DNA of 64,000 nt from NCBI RefSeq assembly GCF_902635505.1, contig NC_045426.1, positions 676,825,087-676,889,086 on the forward strand, in the 5' to 3' direction. Below are positions 11,066 to 21,205 of this stretch, one piece after another. Both the position numbers and the translations under genes were made by a program. Under the pieces are notes generated by a model, which had not been told where the DNA came from, did not search any database, and saw only the letters and a program-made list of their open reading frames with translations. Within the stretch, counting starts at the first letter, position 1, and each line of letters opens with the position of its first letter. This DNA comes from Sarcophilus harrisii. Taxonomy: Eukaryota > Chordata > Mammalia > Dasyuromorphia > Dasyuridae.

Positions 11066-11339
11066 TTTTAACAGCTATCGCTTTAGAGTCAATGCTTAAC
11101 CAAACAAGAATAAAATTGACTGCAAAAGATAAAATAGCTAATTTTAATTACTTGACATTGAAAAGGTCTTGCACAAACAAAATTAATACAACTAAGATGA
11201 GGGAAGAGGGAAGATTGAGAGAAGAGCAAATAAACCTTAATCCAACATCTCTGACATAGTCCAAGAGAATATGTCTAAGAAATATGAAAAATAATTGAAT
11301 ATATGATATATAATTAATATACATATATTGTTATATGTG

Positions 11340-11520
11340 TATCCTAAAAGTCTTTATGCAGTTTTACCTTTTAATAGCTATAACATCTTGTAACTGAACT
11401 TTTGAATACACACATATAAAAACACACATACATACATATATACACACACACATATACACATATACATACTACACATATGCTTGTTATATATATATGCATC
11501 TAAATATGCTGTTATGTATG
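11340..11520. repeat. CA/TA-rich microsatellite region
   Basis: Irregular runs of ACAC, ATAC and TATA inside the split L1. Confidence 0.8.
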
Positions 11521-11572
11521 AGTGTTTATGTATAAGACCAAAACCAAATTTCTATAAAGTGGTCAAATGATA

Positions 11573-11847
11573 TAATAATAATCATAATAACTAACATGTC
11601 TATAGTATGTGGTATGTGCCAGACACTGTGCTAAATGCTTTACAAATGTTATTTCATTTGATCATTACAATCACCTTTTGTAGTACCTGATATATTTATC
11701 CCCAGTTTATAAATGAGAAAATTGACAATAGTTAAGTATTAGTCTGAGGTAATACAGCTAGGAAGTGTTTGAGGGTAAATTTGAACTCAACTTTCCCTGC
11801 ATCTAGGTCTGGCTTTTTTTTTCCTCATTGTGTCACCTAGCTGCTTC
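11573..11847 (-). mobile_element. CORE-SINE (THER/MIR-like), reverse
   Basis: Order: 'agacactgtgctaaatgctt', 'tacaaatgttatttcatttg', 'atccccagtttataaatgag', 'aatacagctaggaagtgttt', then the tRNA-like head 'tgtgtcacctagctgctt'. It interrupts the L1. Confidence 0.8.
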
Positions 11848-12404
11848 AAAAAAATCTTCGAAAGAATTGCAAACTATTAACAACTATATGAAAAATATTC
11901 CAAGTCACTAATTATAAGAAAAAAGCACTTAAAATAATTCTGGCATTTCATCTCACAACCAGTCAATTGGAAAAGATTTAAAAGATGAGAATGATCAATA
12001 TTAGAAGAGTTGTGGAGGAAATGGTCCATTAATGCTGAGATGGCTGAGCTGCCAATTGGCTTGGCTGTTCTGGAAAGAATTGAAAATATACCAAACAGGG
12101 ACAAGATAAGCAGATCCTTTGATCCAAAATACCCCACTGTTTGTCATATACCCCAAGGAAATCAATAATAGCTGGAAAATTCTGTATGACATTTTTATAG
12201 TAGCAAAGAAGTCCCCCAAAAGAGTGGGTACATATGGATTGAGAACAGGCTAACCAAGTTGTAGACCATGAATATAATGTAACACAAATGTGCCATAAAA
12301 AACAATGAATGTGATGAAAGTGTGGGTAGATGTTAGCAAACCAATGAAAACTGACATAAGTCCAATGAGTAACATAATATCGACCATGTGCAACAAAAAT
12401 GTAC

Positions 12405-12655
12405 AACAGATTTGTTGTGATTCTCCAGTCAGTTTTCAGTTGTGCCTGACTCTTTATGATTCCATTTGGGATTTTCTTGGCAAAAATGCTAGAGTGTTTT
12501 GCCATTTCCCTTTCTAGGTCATTTTATGGATGAGAAAACTGAGGTCTAAGGTCACACAGTTGAGGTCAAATCCAAAGCTGGGATTTGAACTCAGAGAGAT
12601 GAGTTTTCCTGACTCCAGACCCAGCAGACTATTTACTGCACTACCTAGCTGCCCA
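12405..12655 (-). mobile_element. RTE-tailed tRNA SINE, reverse (first of a pair)
   Basis: RTE tail first ('ttgtgcctgactctttatga', 'ttggcaaaaatgctagagtg'), then 'tttatggatgagaaaactga', 'ggtcacacagttgagg', and the reversed head ending 'actgcactacctagctgccc'. It lies against the end of the worn L1. Confidence 0.88.
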
Positions 12656-12674
12656 TAAGAACACCAGTGATTTG

Positions 12675-12890
12675 TTGCTCATTATTGTTGTCCAGTTTAG
12701 TCTGATTCTTGTGACTCTCTTGTAAATTTTCTTGGCAAAGATACTGGAGTAGTTTGCCATTTCTTTCTCCAGCTTATTTGACAGGTGAGGAAACTGAGGC
12801 AAACAGAGTGAAGTGATTTCCTGGGGGGTCATACAGCTAGTAAGAGTCTGAGGCCGGATTTGATCTCAATTCTTCCTGATTCTGGGCACA
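12675..12890 (-). mobile_element. RTE-tailed tRNA SINE, reverse (second of a pair)
   Basis: Same order and orientation as the preceding SINE, about 20 bases after it: 'ttgttgtccagtttagtctg', 'ttggcaaagatactggagta', 'gaggaaactgaggcaaacag', 'gtcatacagctagtaagagt'. The tRNA-like head is cut short. Confidence 0.85.
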
Positions 12891-12967
12891 TTTCCACATA
12901 AATGGAAAGAAGAACAAAACCATCGGAACTTGCTTTGAGAAAATAATGTCACATGATCTTTCTTATT

Positions 12968-13100
12968 TTTATTTGGAGACAATTGGGGACAAATAACTTG
13001 CTCATGGTCCCACAGTGCTAAGTATCTGAGGTTGAATTTGAACTCAAATCCTCCTGACTCCAGGCTGGTGCTCTATTCATTGAACCACATAGTTAAGCCT
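12968..13100 (-). mobile_element. tRNA-derived SINE, short A-tailed type, reverse
   Basis: Contains 'gacaattggggacaaataac', 'aatttgaactcaaatcctcc', 'tgactccaggctggtgctct' and 'gaaccacatagttaagcc'. Confidence 0.85.
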
Positions 13101-13189
13101 CTCATGCTCTTTCAATCAAATTAACTTGCCTGAAATATTCCTGAGACTCTTCCCTATCCATTCTTATGAGATGTTTTTTTTTAAAACAT

Positions 13190-13557
13190 AAGTTCTTTTT
13201 TAATAATAGATTTTTTTATTTTCAAAATATAAGCAAAATAGTTTTCAGCATTGACCCTTGCAAAACCTTGTGTTCCAATTTTTCTCTCCCTTCTCTCATC
13301 CCCTCCCTTTGACAGCAGAAGTAATTCAATATAGGCTAAACAAGGACAGTTCTTCTATATATATTTCCACAATTATCATGCTGCACACACACACACAAAA
13401 ATCAGATAAAAAAAAAGAAAACAATGAGAAAAAAACAAAAAGCAAGCAAACAACAACAAAAAAGGTGAAAATGCTATGTTGTGATCCACATTTGGTCCCC
13501 ATAGTTCTCTCTCTATGGGTGCAGATGGCTTTCTTTATCACAAGTCTATTGGGATTG
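13190..13557 (-). mobile_element. L1 3' end, reverse
   Basis: Same 3' UTR order as the L1 at 2583: 'gttttcagcattgaccctt', 'gcaaaaccttgtgttccaa', 'gaagtaattcaatataggc', 'aaaatgctatgttgtgatcc'. A small (CA)n sits inside. Confidence 0.85.
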
Positions 13558-13589
13558 TAAGTTTGGTTTTAAAAAAGAGGTAAAGGCAA

Positions 13590-13715
13590 GATCCCTCCCT
13601 TTTTTTTTTTTTTTTTGAAGAAGTGGGGCTCTATGAGTAGGGGATGTGGCAGATAATGTCAGCCACTTTTGATGTCTGGATTGGTTTTGCTCAGTGTTCT
13701 CAATTCATCCATTCA
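13590..13715 (+). mobile_element. Probable old L1 3' UTR scrap
   Basis: After a T run, the 'cagataatgtcagccacttt' / 'gattggttttgctcagtgtt' segment resembles the 3' UTR of an old L1 type that also seems present at 37.84 and 59.07 kb. Confidence 0.4.
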
Positions 13716-13736
13716 CGTTTTTAATCTTTGAAGGAT

Positions 13737-13945
13737 CATGGCACAGTGGATAGAGCCCCATCCTTGCATCCAGGAAAACCTAAATTCACATCTGATATTC
13801 ACTGGAAAATCACTTGTGACATTAGGAAAATCACTTAACCTCTCAGTGATTTAGAAAATGCTTGAAGACTATAGGCAGCACAGAAGTTGTTGATGTACAT
13901 CAATAGAGAGAGTTCTTTCATCAGGGAGTTTCCTATAACAATAAA
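13737..13945 (+). mobile_element. tRNA-derived SINE, type C
   Basis: Head 'catggcacagtggatagagc', then 'ggaaaatcacttaacctctc', then a distinctive 3' part: 'aagactataggcagcacaga', 'catcaatagagagagttctt', 'gagtttcctataacaataaa'. The 3' part differs from the RTE-tailed and short types and recurs at 14.1 and 14.65 kb. Confidence 0.65.
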
Positions 13946-14094
13946 ATCAAAGATCTAGTCTTTAATCTTTAACACACCTGAAAAGGAGAAGGGGGCAAAG
14001 AAACTTTGGGGAATGTAGCTGATAGCAAAATGAAAGATTCATATATATATATTTTAAAATGTAGAAATCACTGATAACTTTCAACTCTTTGATC

Positions 14095-14240
14095 TTACCA
14101 TAGAGGCAGAAAGACTTCAGCTAAGTCATTTGGCTCCATGGTGTCCCAGTGAATTCTCCCAAGCAATAAATTGCAGGTGATTTGTTGTGAAGGGACTTTT
14201 CACACTAGATGTTCCCTACACCAATGAAACCATGAGTTGG
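14095..14240 (+). mobile_element. SINE type C, worn copy
   Basis: Shares 'agcaataaattgcaggtga' and 'tgttccctacaccaatgaaa' with the type C 3' part. The head is not convincing. Confidence 0.4.
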
Positions 14241-14289
14241 AATTATTAAAAATAGGAATAATAATATTTGTGTTCCTCAGGTAATAAGA

Positions 14290-14440
14290 TGAGGAATCAG
14301 GGCAGAAAAGTCATCTATTTCAACACAGCCAGATGAATATATCAACTGAGGTCCAGACAGTTGAAGTCATATGTTCAAAATCACACAGGAAGGATTTGAA
14401 TCTATATCTGTCTGGTACCAACAAAGTCCCTTGTAAATTT
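14290..14440 (+). mobile_element. L3/MIR-like fragment
   Basis: Contains 'gaaaagtcatctatttcaac', 'aactgaggtccagacagttg' and 'aaatcacacaggaaggattt'. Confidence 0.4.
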
Positions 14441-14649
14441 ATGTCGCTCTTGAAATAACATTAGCTGCATTAGCTAACTGCTATAACTATACATTCAGGA
14501 CAAAACTTTTGGGCACTCAACTTATTTGTTTCTTTGTCACAATATCACTATAAGCCGAGTCAGATTATTATTAGAAGAGGCATCTGTACAGCCATAAAAG
14601 AAAGTACAGGGCATGTAGTCATGAAGATGGGTTCAAATCTTACCTCAGC

Positions 14650-14875
14650 ATATATGTATTTGTATAGTGGAAAGAGACTTGGCTTTGGAGTCAGCAAGAC
14701 CCATGTCAAGGCTAGCCTCTGACATACATTAACTGATATGTAATGAAGTAAATCATATAACCTTTCAGTGGAAAAGATTATAGGCCATAGAACAATTACA
14801 TTGGTAACAGATCTACACGGCAGAAGGAATTTTCTCATTAGGAGCTCCCTAAATCAAGGAAATCAGTTCTGATCC
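14650..14875 (+). mobile_element. SINE type C
   Basis: Head region 'atagtggaaagagacttgg' and 'ggagtcagcaagacccatgt', then the type C tail: 'aagattataggccatagaac', 'ttggtaacagatctacacgg', 'gagctccctaaatcaaggaa'. Confidence 0.6.
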
Positions 14876-14997
14876 TAGTTTGTGTGTATTTATAAAAATA
14901 TGTACACGTGCATATAGAGGTATTGTGAAGTTTAGTCTGTGGCTAAAGGACATATTTTCCTTGTTCAGATTTCCCTTTCATTTGTTTTTGGGTTTTT

Positions 14998-15012
14998 TTT
15001 TTTTTTTTTTGC
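14998..15012. repeat. Poly-T run
   Basis: A short homopolymer in a T-rich stretch. AT-rich DNA without a gene continues on both sides, to about 15240. Confidence 0.7.
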
Positions 15013-15269
15013 GCTGGTATGTTTCTTTTTCTCTCTTTTTAAAATTCCAAACTTAATTAACATCAAATAAAATGGGCATATTTGTATATGTGAATATATA
15101 TTGATGCATATGCTTATAATATATTTTCAATTATATGTCTATATACCCATATTTACATTAAATGGAAGAAGAGGGCTAAACATGAAAGTAGGTTTTTATT
15201 ATGTACAAAATGCTTTGTAACACACATATATATGTATATATACATAGGCATATAGTTCTTATATATGCA

Positions 15270-15450
15270 TGTATATAATCTACCTGCCCATATATTTATC
15301 TTTTTACTTACATATCTGTCACCTATTTATCTATCTATCCATTCACCCACCCACCAACTCACCAACTCATCCACCCATTTCTCTCTCCCTCCCTCTGTCT
15401 CTCATTGTCTCTGTCTCTGTCTCTCTGTCTGTCTCTCTCTCTCTCTTTGG
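15270..15450. repeat. Pyrimidine-rich CTAT/CACC/CTGT compound repeat
   Basis: Tetranucleotide-like CTAT units, then CCAC/ACTC runs, then CTCT/CTGT units. Leu/Ser-rich open frames here are repeat readings. Confidence 0.85.
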
Positions 15451-15454
15451 GAAG

Positions 15455-16130
15455 GATAAACTTTAGATAAGATAGAGTTGGTTAGTGTAGAATATGGGGC
15501 AACTGAACTATCCCATTTCTAATTCAAGGCTTGCTCTCTTTAATGTTGTATTAACAGACTGTGGAGGTAAGGAATACATGAATATTTTTGCTTGGTCCCT
15601 ATTAAATGGAAATACACAAAGGATGTTGGATTCTATCTAGAATAGGAATTCTCACTGCTGGTACAGAAGACAGCCAATCCATGACTTAGTTAATTAAGTC
15701 TTAGGGAGCACTTGTGCCCCAGAGTGTTGTAATGAGATCTTATGAGTAGATATTTTAAATGTTTTTACTTGTATTATTTGAGAAAAATGATGTTTCTTAA
15801 AAAACAAAAAAAATTACTGATTTCTTTTCATCAAAAATAATTTTAATTTTGTCCTGATGATTATTGACTTTGCTTTTATTCCCTTCCCTTTTGCCTTTGT
15901 CTTGGTAACCCTTAACAAAATACGAGAAAGAAATGATCTTTTTGCTTTGACTTGTTAAAGAAAGAAAGTTGGGAAGGACAGTCTGGATCAAGAGAGATTG
16001 GCTGGCTTCCCTCTTTGTCTTTTGAATGCAGTCATTAATTTTTACATTTTCAGGATGTGTGGATATTAACTGAAGTGTTGACTTGTCTGATTGAAATAAA
16101 GCCCCTTCCTGTTGTGGGGGAAAAACTATC
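15455..16130. other. Stretch without an assignable gene
   Basis: AT-rich DNA. No repeat family or gene could be supported. Confidence 0.45.
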
Positions 16131-16137
16131 TATCATC

Positions 16138-16176
16138 TATGTATGTATGTATGTATGTATGTGTCTGTCTGTCTTT
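16138..16176. repeat. (GTAT)n then (GTCT)n microsatellite
   Basis: About seven GTAT units followed by three TGTC units. Confidence 0.92.
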
Positions 16177-16179
16177 ATC

Positions 16180-16840
16180 TCAACATGTAACTTTCAGAGC
16201 TATTCTGCACAATTCTTTTTGGTCTCCATTCTCTTCTGTTTTGTGCATTAAAAATTACTTCATTGGCCATCTTTTCCTTCTGTTCTTTTTGTCATCCTTT
16301 TCCCATGTTGTATCTCTTTTTTATACCATCTATCCTTCCCCATTGAAATCCCCCCCAACAAAACAAAAACAAAACTTTTGGGTCAAATATACAAAGTAAA
16401 GCAAAACATTCCCTCATTGGTCATGTCTGACACTGCTGCCTGATTCATTCTACATAAGATCATCTCTTTGATGCATCCTGAATCTGGGCTCTAGAGCAGC
16501 ATAGACAATGTCTATGTACCCCTCTCCAGAGATACTCAGAGAAACACAGCTGGACCATACCAGCTGCTCCTCCTCAACACCAAAAGGAGCATCAGATTTC
16601 CATAGATGAGATGCTGGGAGCAGGTGAGAAGGTTTGCTTCTTTTCATGCTGTCACACACTCACCATGAATTTCATAAGTGATGGGCCACCTTCACAATTG
16701 TGTTCCCACATAGACATTACTTTGTTACTTTTGTTTTTGTATAATTCATGTGTGAGAAAAGCTCTCCCAGATCATCTCCAGTGTACGGTTCTAGCTATGT
16801 TTGCCACCTTCATATGCTCATGGGTCTTTTGCTTCACTCC
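16180..16840. other. Stretch without an assignable gene
   Basis: Pyrimidine-rich, then mixed DNA. The frames of about 60-100 codons here show no domain I recognise and have no start or splice context. Confidence 0.45.
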
Positions 16841-16844
16841 TTCT

Positions 16845-17180
16845 CTTCCTCCCTTCAATCAATCTTCCACATTCTCATTGGATGTTTCCATGAACACAGA
16901 TCTAATGACATCATTCTTCTGATCAAAAATCTTCCATGATTCCCCATTTCTATAGTATAAATTCTTTGGCCTTTGCTGCCCTCAAAAATCTAATACCATC
17001 TTTCTGGGCTCACTTCACACTCTTTCTTTCAATATACCCTTTGCTCTGACCCAGGTTAAACACTTCTATCACCAAAAGTATACTTTCCTATCTCAGGGTT
17101 TTTAACTTGCAGTTCCTTAGGCCTGGCATGCCTTCCTTCCCCTTTCTTCCTCCAACCCAATGAATTCTTATTTACAAGTG
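16845..17180 (+). mobile_element. L2 LINE fragment
   Basis: L2 ORF 3' region: 'tcaatcttccacattctcat', 'tcttctgatcaaaaatcttc', 'catgattccccatttctata', 'ttctttggcctttgctgccc', 'ttaggcctggcatgccttcc'. It stops where a 40-base L1 fragment begins at about 17172. Confidence 0.65.
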
Positions 17181-17213
17181 AATTCTAACAAACATTTAAA
17201 GAATAATTAATTC
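17172..17213 (+). repeat. Short L1 ORF2 arm, inverted partner of 18896-18934
   Basis: These bases match the L1 sequence for 'TSEFYQTFKEQL'. The same L1 segment in the opposite orientation lies at 18896-18934, just past the younger L1. Before that L1 inserted, the two arms would have formed a near-perfect hairpin. Confidence 0.75.
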
Positions 17214-17216
17214 CTT

Positions 17217-18866
17217 TAATGAAAACAAAAATCAAATGAAGGTGGCCTAGCTGTACTCGATCTAAAACTATATTATAAAGCAGCAGTCACCAAAACCATT
17301 TGATATTGACTAAGAAATAGATTAGTTGATCAGTGGAATAGGTTAGGTTCACAAGACAGAATAGTCAACTATAACAATCTAGTGTTTGACAAACCCAAAG
17401 ATCCTAACTTTTGGGATAAGAATTCATTATTTGACAAAAACTGCTGGGATAACTGGAAATTAGAATGGCAGAAATTAGGCACGGACTCACACTTAACACC
17501 ATATACCAAGATAAGATCAAAATGGGTCCATGATTTAGGCATAAAGAACGAGATTATAAATAAATTAGAGGAACATAGATAGTTTATCTCTCAGACCTGT
17601 GGAGGAGGAAGAAATTTGTGACCAAAGATGAACTAGAGACCATTATTGATCATAAAATAGAAAATTTTGATTACATCAAATTAAAAAGCTTTTGTACAAA
17701 CAAAACTAATGCAAACAAGATTAGAAGGGAAGCAACAAACTGGGAAAACATCTTCACCGTTAAAGGTTCTGATAAAGGCCTCATTTCCAAAATATATAGA
17801 GAATTGATTCTAATTTATAAGAAAGCAAGCCATTCTCCAATTGATTCTCCAATTAATGATCAAAGGATATGAACAGACAATTTTCAGATGATGAAACTGA
17901 AACTATTACCATTCATATGAAAGACTGTTCCAAATCACTATTGATCAGAGAAATGCAAATTAAGACAACTCTGAGATCACACCTGTCAGATTGGCTAAGA
18001 TGACAGGAAAAAATAATGATGAATGTTGGAGAGGATGTGGGAAAACTGGGACACTGATGCATTGTTGGTGGAGTTGTGAATGAATCCAACCATTCTGGAG
18101 AGCAATCTGGAATTATGCCCCAAAAGTTATCAAACTGTGCATACCCTTCGACCCAGCAGTGCTACTCCTGGGTTTATACCCCAAGGAGATACTAAAGAAG
18201 GGAAAGGGACCTGTATGTGACAAAATGTTTGTGGCAGCTCTGTTTGTAGTGGCCAGAAGCTGGAAAATGAATGGATGCCCATCAACTGGAGAATGGTTGG
18301 GTAAATTGTGGTATATGAATATTATGGAATATTATTGTTCTGTAAGAAATGACCAGCAAGATGAATACAGACAGGCTTGGAGAGACTTACATGAACTGAT
18401 GCTAAGTGAAATGAGCAGAACCAGGAGTCTTTATATATTTCAACAACGATACTGTATGAAGATGTATTCTGATGGAAGTGGATTTCTTTGACAAAGAGAC
18501 CTAATTCAGTTTCAATTGATCAATGATGGACAGAAGCAGCTACACCCAAAGAAAGAACACTGGGAAATGAATGTAAACTGTTTGCATTTTTGTTTTTCTT
18601 CCCAGGTTATTTTTACCTTCTGAATCCAATTCTCCCTGTGCAACAAGAGAACTGTTGGATTCTGCACACATATATTGTATCTTGAATATACTGCAACATA
18701 TTCAACATATATAGGACTGCTTGCCGTCTAGGGAAGGAGGTGAAGGGAGAGAGGAGAAAAATCAGAACAGGAGTGCAAGGGATAATGTTGTAAAAAATTA
18801 CCCTGGCATGGGTTCTGTCAATAAAAAGTTATTATAATAAAAACAAAAACAAACAAACAAACAAAC
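17217..18866 (+). mobile_element. L1 LINE, 5'-truncated, with 19-bp target-site duplication
   Basis: Carries the C-terminal part of L1 ORF2, the 3' UTR, AATAAA at 18820-18825 and an (AAAC)n-like tail. Visible protein landmarks in order: 'VFDKPKDPNFWDKNSLFD' (17388 on), 'HLTPYTKIRSKWVHDLGIK', 'FDYIKLKSFCTNKTNANK' (17670 on), 'SDKGLISKIY', and 'MFVAALFVVARSWKMNGCPS' through 'MEYYCSVRNDQQ' (18225-18360). The frame is broken several times and the upstream part of ORF2 is absent, so it is dead. A perfect 19-bp direct repeat (17198-17216 and 18867-18885) brackets it. It is one of the youngest insertions in the window and is closely related to the copy at 38.2 kb. Confidence 0.95.
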
Positions 18867-18885
18867 AAAGAATAATTAATTCCTT

Positions 18886-19230
18886 ATGTAGTATTGGAAT
18901 TGTTATTTAAATGTTTGGTAGAATTCATTTGTACAGATTGTACAGATGGATTCATCTGGCTCTGGAGATTTTTTCTTAGGGAGTTCATTGAAGGCTTGTT
19001 CATTTTCTTTTTCGAAAATGGGGTTGGTTTCTCTTCCATTAATCTGGGCAATTTCTGTTTTTGTAAATATTCATCTATTTCAATTAGATGATCAGATTTG
19101 TTGGCATACAGTTGGACAAAATAGCTCCTAATTATTGCTTTAATTTCTTCTTCCTGATACATTTTTTTATTTGCTATTACCTCTTCTGCCTTCCTTAAAG
19201 CTCTGTTGATAACAATCTTTCTCTACTAAG
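18886..19230 (-). mobile_element. L1 ORF2 fragment upstream of the RT core, reverse
   Basis: On the minus strand it encodes 'EEEIKAIIRSYFVQLYANKS', '[13 protein letters not shown]', and in a shifted frame the region around 'DGFTSEFYQTFK'. That is the segment just before the reverse transcriptase core of L1 ORF2. It has no 3' UTR or A tail of its own. Instead its downstream end abuts the inverted arm at 17172-17213. Confidence 0.85.
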
Positions 19231-19376
19231 AATTCACAAACAATTTTATTTATATTTCTTTGGTGCACTAATGTGTTATTTTGTTTTATAGTTATTGTAT
19301 GTGCATTGTATGTATCTGAGAATGCTTATGTGCATGTCTCTATGTGAAAATATATATTGTGTACATTTGTGATGGG

Positions 19377-19498
19377 GGAAAGGGAGGGAGAAAGGGAAGG
19401 AGGAAGGCAAAGAGAGAGGAAAATAGGGAAGAAGTGAAGGAGGGAGAAAAGGAAAAGGAAAGGAAAAGGGAGAGAGGAAGAGAGGGAAAGAAAAACTC
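19377..19498. repeat. Purine-rich GGGA/GGAA tract
   Basis: About 120 bases almost wholly G and A on the + strand. Charged Lys/Glu/Arg open frames here are artefacts. Confidence 0.9.
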
Positions 19499-19739
19499 TT
19501 CTCCAAGACAGTGTGGTCTAAAAAAGTGCTAGATTTAATTTGATACCTGGAAGAAATGATGTTCTGGCATTAGTTTTGTGGTGATGAGAAAGCTCCTTAA
19601 CTTCTCTAAAAGTAGCTAGCTCCCAGACATATATTAATTTATGGGTAGATGGATTGCAATTAGCCTTTATAATGGGAGTTCTCGAATCTTTTTTGCCACA
19701 TTGGCTTCATAACCCCTTCCCCCACTGGACAGTTTACTC

Positions 19740-20425
19740 AACAATTATTTGGTTATTATTGCTCTTCTCTTTGTGACCCCATGGACCACAGCACATTAGA
19801 CCCTTCTATCCTGTACTGTATCTTGAAGTTTGTTCAAGCTTATGTTTGTTATTTCCATGATACTAGTTATCAATCTTATCCTCTGCCACCCTCTTTTCCC
19901 TTTGCCTTCAATCTTTTTCTGATATCAGTGTCTTTTCTGGTGAATCCTGTCTTTTCATTATGTGACCAAACTATTTAAGTTTTAGCTTCAGTATTTAACC
20001 TTCCAGTGAATAGCACAAATTAATTTTTTAAGTATTTACTGATTGGATCTTCTTGATATCCACAGGACTTTCTAAGGTCTTCTGTACCCCACAATTAGAA
20101 AACATTGATTCTGTGGTACTCAGCTTTCCTTGAGTTTCAACTCTTACAGATATACATTGCTATTGGAAAAACTATAGATTTGTCTATATGGAACTTTGTT
20201 GGCAAGGTGATGCCTCTGCTTTTTAGTACACTGTCTAGATTTGCCATAGGATTTTCTATCTAGATTTTCCTTCCAAGGAGAAAGTGCCTTTTAATTTCAT
20301 GGTTGCCATTGCCATCTGCAGTGATCTTTGAGCCCCCCAAAATAAAATCTAATGTTACTTCTGTTTCATCTCCATTTGCCACAATGTGATGGGATCAATT
20401 GCCCAAATCTTACTCAACTCCTAAT
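19740..20425 (-). mobile_element. RTE LINE (BovB-related), 3' part, reverse
   Basis: The reverse strand carries the 3' coding part of an RTE element. On the + strand the landmarks run: 'ctctttgtgaccccatggac' (the 3' end shared with SINE tails), 'tccagtgaatagcaca', 'ttgatatccacaggactttc', 'tggtactcagctttccttga', 'acatatacattgctattgga'-like sequence, 'ggaactttgttggcaaggtg', 'tccttccaaggagaaagtgc', 'ttttaatttcatggttgcca', 'ccatctgcagtgatctttga'. The same order is known from ruminant BovB. The frame is decayed. This family is the presumed source of the tails of the RTE-tailed SINEs nearby. Confidence 0.87.
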
Positions 20426-20689
20426 GTTTTGCATTTGCAGCCACTTAATGTTGGCACAAATGAAATGAACCCAAGTCTTTAGGAGCAAGTCCTGACTGAA
20501 ATGAGGCAGAATCTAGAAGAAAACTTGACAGTTCTGATGCTTTCTTCCATCCTACTCATATCAACTGACCTTGTTCCATTTTTGTGATTAAGATTCATGG
20601 AAGGCTTTTGAGTGACAGAGTAGTATAGCTCTATCTGAGCCTTAAGATGAATATTTAGGCAGATGGGAGCAACCAGATTGTATCTAGAG
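20426..20689. other. Unassigned spacer
   Basis: No gene or repeat family recognised between the RTE and the L3 element. Confidence 0.4.
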
Positions 20690-20904
20690 TTTCGGGTGTC
20701 TAACTTGGGACACCATGATTTAGGAAAGGTATTGATAAATGAGAGATCATAAAAGTAAGGATAGCCAGGATGATAAAAGAAATTATAGAATTTCTTATAA
20801 GGACCACCTGAAAGAAAAGGGACTTATTAGTCCAGAGAAACAGCTTTAGATGGAATATTTGCTATCTTCAAATATGTTGAAATGTGACTAGTTCTGATTG
20901 ATTG

Positions 20905-21045
20905 TGGAGCACTAAATTAGGAATAATTAATTACAATAGAAATAATAGTTAATATTTACAAGGTGTCTACTATATACCAGATATTGTATTAAGCACCCTA
21001 TAAATATTATCTCATTTGATTCTCACAACAACCCTCACAACAAAG
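20905..21045 (-). mobile_element. CORE-SINE part, reverse
   Basis: Contains 'gaaataatagttaatattta', 'aaggtgtctactatatacca', 'gcaccctataaatattatct' and 'catttgattctcacaacaac'. It is truncated, and interrupts the L3. Confidence 0.6.
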
Positions 21046-21205
21046 CAGACACTGTGCCCAGTGCTGGAGATATAAAAACAAAACAAAACAGGAAGCCCTC
21101 AAGTAGCTTACGTTCTATCAAGAGAGATACTGTACATATGCATAGAGACAATATACATGTCAAACACATAAAAAAAAAGCCAAAGAGTGTATATTACAAA
21201 GTGCA
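21046..21205 (+). mobile_element. Old interspersed repeat, type A
   Basis: 'gacactgtgcccagtgctgg', 'agatataaaaac', 'cctcaagtagcttacgttct'. It is joined directly to the CORE-SINE piece. Confidence 0.55.

Larger units (their letters stand above)
11070..12400 (+). mobile_element. L1 LINE, worn ORF2 3' half, split by later insertions
   Basis: The first part (to about 11335) matches the region encoding 'FDYIKLKSFCTNKTN', here as 'ttttaattacttgacattga'. L1-like sequence recurs at about 11523-11570 ('agtggtcaaatgatat') and resumes at about 11866 with 'caaactattaacaactatat', then 'gaatgatcaatattagaag', 'tggaaagaattgaaaatat' and 'tgtgccataaaaaacaatga'. A CA/TA array and a reversed CORE-SINE separate the pieces. 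It is the same older L1 subfamily as the copy at 60.96-63.18 kb. Confidence 0.7.

Noticed and set aside
12600-12660. tRNA gene
   Set aside because: The tRNA-like sequence is the head of a SINE, diverged and followed by SINE body. Other SINE heads in the window were rejected for the same reason.
16450-16922. Frames of 69 and 103 codons as exons
   Set aside because: They are on opposite strands and overlap; no domain recognised. The second runs into L2 sequence.
18159-18491. 110-codon frame with conserved-looking protein
   Set aside because: It is the C-terminal part of L1 ORF2 in a truncated, frame-broken L1, not a host gene.
17198-18885. Reading the left L1 arm and the main L1 as one element with an internal deletion
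   Set aside because: The 19-bp repeat after the A tail is best explained as a target duplication, so the arm belongs to the older target DNA.
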